Below are positions 5,110-5,132 of a DNA stretch of 5,132 bases, piece by piece (positions within the stretch are counted from its first letter, which is position 1; each line of letters starts with the position of its first letter). The notes beneath the pieces were generated by a model. It did not search any database, was not told where the DNA came from, and worked only from the letters and a program-made list of their open reading frames with translations. The stretch spans positions 1 through 5,132 of the forward strand of contig DGVE01000178.1 of assembly GCA_002395865.1 (NCBI GenBank), written 5' to 3'. Origin of the DNA: Lachnospiraceae bacterium UBA4292. GTDB taxonomy: Bacteria; Bacillota; Clostridia; Lachnospirales; Lachnospiraceae. The position numbers and the translations under genes were made by a program.

Positions 5110-5132
5110 TAGCCAATAGGGGAATCGAACCC
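5110..5132 (-). tRNA. Second tRNA-Glu, 3' part only (cut by window end)
   Basis: The last 23 bases repeat exactly the 3' end of the complete tRNA-Glu: discriminator A, the 3' acceptor strand, and most of the T arm. Identity of 25 bases between 4980-5004 and 5108-5132 indicates a tandem tRNA gene on the same strand. The anticodon lies outside the window, so Glu identity is inferred from the identical T arm and acceptor end; it could carry UUC or CUC. Confidence 0.8.

Overview
The window looks like chromosomal DNA from a low-to-medium GC Gram-positive anaerobe, most likely a clostridial lineage such as Lachnospiraceae. The grounds are strong AGGAGG-type ribosome binding sites, a pyrB-pyrI pair encoding aspartate transcarbamoylase with a separate zinc-binding regulatory chain, a tRNA-Glu without an encoded CCA end, and short intergenic gaps with Rho-independent terminators. 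The placement is an inference from gene content, not a measured phylogeny. I see no mobile element, phage gene, CRISPR array or clear sign of recent transfer.

Layout on the + strand: the last 25 codons of an AraC-type regulator (2-79); a short intergenic region with a good sigma-A-like promoter and nested inverted repeats; a small nitroreductase-family flavoprotein (159-698); a 10-bp hairpin; then pyrB (750-1676) and pyrI (1690-2115), which end at a GC-rich hairpin. Layout on the - strand, read from the right end: two tandem tRNA-Glu genes (the distal one cut by the window edge), a hairpin, uppP/bacA (4928-4080) with a strong terminator, then an unrecognised gene for a 582-residue soluble, highly charged, helix-rich protein with an acidic tail (3931-2183). 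This last gene is convergent with pyrI.

Functionally, pyrB and pyrI together make the first committed enzyme of pyrimidine synthesis. UppP recycles the undecaprenyl carrier lipid for cell-wall synthesis. The nitroreductase probably reduces nitro or quinone compounds and may answer to the upstream regulator, which is not proven. The part least explained by known biology is the 582-residue protein, together with the 11-bp-period direct repeats in front of its gene. Several default open-frame starts are too long; ribosome binding sites support shorter starts for pyrB, pyrI, uppP and the large unknown gene.
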